Origin: Actinomycetota bacterium
Lineage (GTDB): Bacteria; Actinomycetota; Thermoleophilia; Gaiellales; Gaiellaceae
Length of the DNA: 13,845 bases
Direction of reading: 5' to 3'
NCBI GenBank assembly: GCA_005883235.1
Contig: VAYE01000048.1
Location: 1 to 13,845 of the forward strand
Shown: positions 12,859 to 13,845 of the stretch, piece after piece
How positions within the stretch are numbered: position 1 is the first letter of the stretch
How the letters are laid out: every line of letters begins with the position of its first letter
Notes under the pieces: model-generated
The model's input: the letters and a program-made list of their open reading frames with translations, nothing else
The model's database searches: none
Told to the model about the DNA's origin: nothing
Program-made: the position numbers and the translations under genes

Positions 12859-13845
12859 ATGGCAGGCGTTCCGGCACGCATCATCGTCACCGACGACCTT
12901 CGGCGGTCGCGGCTCACCGTCTTCTTCAGGCTCCTGCTGGCGATCCCGCACCTCGTCTGGCTTGCTCTGTGGACCGTCGCCGCATTTCTCGCCGCGATCG
13001 GAAACTGGTTCGCGACGCTCGCGACCGGGCGCTCGCCGGAGCTCCTCTACCGCTTCCTCGCCGCCTACGTTCGCTACTCGACACACGTAAGCGCGTTCTT
13101 GTTCCTCGCCGCGAATCCCTTTCCCGGCTTCACCGGCGCAGCCGGGAGCTATCCGATCGACGTCGAGATCGCGCCCCGAGCACCGCAGCACCGTCTGAAG
13201 ACCCTCTTCCGGCTCGTGCTCGCGGTTCCCGCGCTTCTCCTCGCAGGCGTGCTCCGCAGCGGGGGCTTCGCCGTCGGTCAGGGACACGGCCGCCATGGAG
13301 GAGGGTCGACCGGGTTCAGCGGCTCCCTCGGACTGCTCGCCCTCGTGGCCGTCCTCACGTGGTTCGCGGCGCTCGCGCGCGGCCGGGCGCCGCAGGGCTT
13401 CCGCAACATGCTGGCCTGGGGGCTCGGCTATCTCGCACAGGTTCACGCGTACGTCCTCGTGCTCACCGACCGGTACCCCAACACCGACCCGGGCGCCGTC
13501 GGCGTGCTCGGCGCTCAACCCGCGCACCCCGTGCGGTTGCGCGTGGACGACGACCTGCGGCGCTCGCGGGTCACCGTCTTCTTCCGGCTTCTGCTCTTCG
13601 TCCCCCATTACATCTGGCTCCTGCTGTGGGGGATCGCCGTTCTCCTCGCGGTGATCGGCAACTGGTTCGTGACACTCGCGCTCGGCCGGTCCCCGCGGGC
13701 GGTTCACGCCTTCCTCGCCGCCTACGTCCGCTACCAGACGCACGCCTACGCGTTCCTGGGCCTGGTCGGCAATCCGTTCCCCGGATTCCTGGGTCGGCCC
13801 GGGTCGTACCCGATCGACGTCGAGATCGACGGCCCGGAGCGCCAG
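12859..13845 (+). CDS. DUF4389 repeat membrane protein (partial, continues past the right edge)
   Basis: This is a membrane protein of the DUF4389 type, whose function is not known. 329 residues are visible and the frame is open to the edge. The protein is built of repeats. Unit 1 (residues 10-105) and unit 3 (229-324) are nearly the same: both contain DDLRRSR, TVFFRLLL, IGNWF, GRSP, FLAAYVRY, NPFPGF and GSYPIDVEI. Unit 2 (about 106-208) keeps only the outline (LKTLFRLVLAVP, TWFAALARGRAP), with a Gly/His-rich insert (VGQGHGRHGGGSTG) between its helices. Each unit has two hydrophobic helices. The ATG is preceded by a weak AAGG. A fourth unit like unit 2 would be expected beyond the window. It is divergent from the dehydratase, 47 bases away. 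Confidence 0.88.
   Translation, partial: MAGVPARIIVTDDLRRSRLTVFFRLLLAIPHLVWLALWTVAAFLAAIGNWFATLATGRSPELLYRFLAAYVRYSTHVSAFLFLAANPFPGFTGAAGSYPIDVEIAPRAPQHRLKTLFRLVLAVPALLLAGVLRSGGFAVGQGHGRHGGGSTGFSGSLGLLALVAVLTWFAALARGRAPQGFRNMLAWGLGYLAQVHAYVLVLTDRYPNTDPGAVGVLGAQPAHPVRLRVDDDLRRSRVTVFFRLLLFVPHYIWLLLWGIAVLLAVIGNWFVTLALGRSPRAVHAFLAAYVRYQTHAYAFLGLVGNPFPGFLGRPGSYPIDVEIDGPERQ
12886..13173 (+). repeat. Intragenic repeat, unit 1 of the DUF4389 gene
   Basis: Codes for residues 10-105. By hand alignment about 67 of 96 residues are identical to the unit at 13543-13830, at an offset of 657 bases (219 codons). The similarity is visible in the DNA too, as in the shared CACCGTCTTCTTC. Confidence 0.85.
13543..13830 (+). 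repeat. Intragenic repeat, unit 3 of the DUF4389 gene
   Basis: Codes for residues 229-324, the partner of the unit at 12886-13173. The ends of both units read GSYPIDVEI. Their similarity is far higher than that of either to the middle unit, which points to duplication of a two-unit block rather than of single units. Confidence 0.85.

Noticed and set aside
12634..13743. A 369-codon minus-strand frame opposite the DUF4389 gene
   Set aside because: The plus-strand frame has conserved repeats at protein level; this one is their mirror and overlaps the dehydratase in the wrong frame.
1..13845. tRNA, rRNA, riboswitch, CRISPR, insertion sequence or prophage
   Set aside because: Gaps between genes are all under about 100 bases except the propeller remnant; I saw no direct-repeat arrays, terminal inverted repeats, transposase motifs or tRNA-like folds. 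The gap before glyA is too short for a glycine riboswitch.

Overview
This is a high-GC (roughly 70% by eye) bacterial chromosomal window made almost entirely of tightly packed housekeeping genes on the minus strand. The gene set and order, frequent GTG starts, 4-base start/stop overlaps and TANNNT-type -10 boxes point to an actinobacterium. A deep-branching one such as Thermoleophilia (Gaiella-like) is my best guess, but this is inference from protein style, not a database result.

Read in the direction of transcription (right to left), the layout is: a PLP-dependent threonine/serine dehydratase, rpmE (ribosomal protein L31), a DUF1385 membrane protein, two tandem OsmC/Ohr-like proteins, a small cupin, prfA (RF1), prmC (RF1 methyltransferase), a TsaC/YrdC-type t6A synthesis gene, glyA, a decayed beta-propeller fragment, upp, a WecA/TagO-type glycosyl-1-phosphate transferase, then the start of the F-type ATP synthase operon: atpZ-like, atpI-like, atpB, atpE, atpF and atpH, which is cut by the left edge. 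Two genes are on the plus strand: an alpha/beta hydrolase placed between wecA and the atp operon, and a DUF4389 multi-repeat membrane protein that runs off the right edge.

The functional blocks are translation and termination (rpmE, prfA, prmC, tsaC), one-carbon and pyrimidine metabolism (glyA, upp), envelope polymer initiation (wecA), and energy conversion (atp). The order combines the Bacillus arrangement (prfA-prmC-ywlC-glyA-upp-atp) with the mycobacterial one (rpmE-prfA-prmC-ywlC-wecA-atpI-atpB), so it looks like an old conserved backbone carrying lineage-specific insertions: the OsmC pair plus cupin, the propeller remnant and the hydrolase.

I found no mobile element, CRISPR array, tRNA or rRNA, and no complete novel system. 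The most unusual signals are: atpH has no canonical start codon and appears to begin at an ATA fused to the atpF stop, behind a strong ribosome binding site; mirror-image -10 boxes flank the atpZ/hydrolase divergent region and predict two leaderless transcripts; an in-frame beta-propeller remnant follows the glyA stop; and the DUF4389 protein contains a large internal duplication. There is no gene-free stretch over 300 bases.
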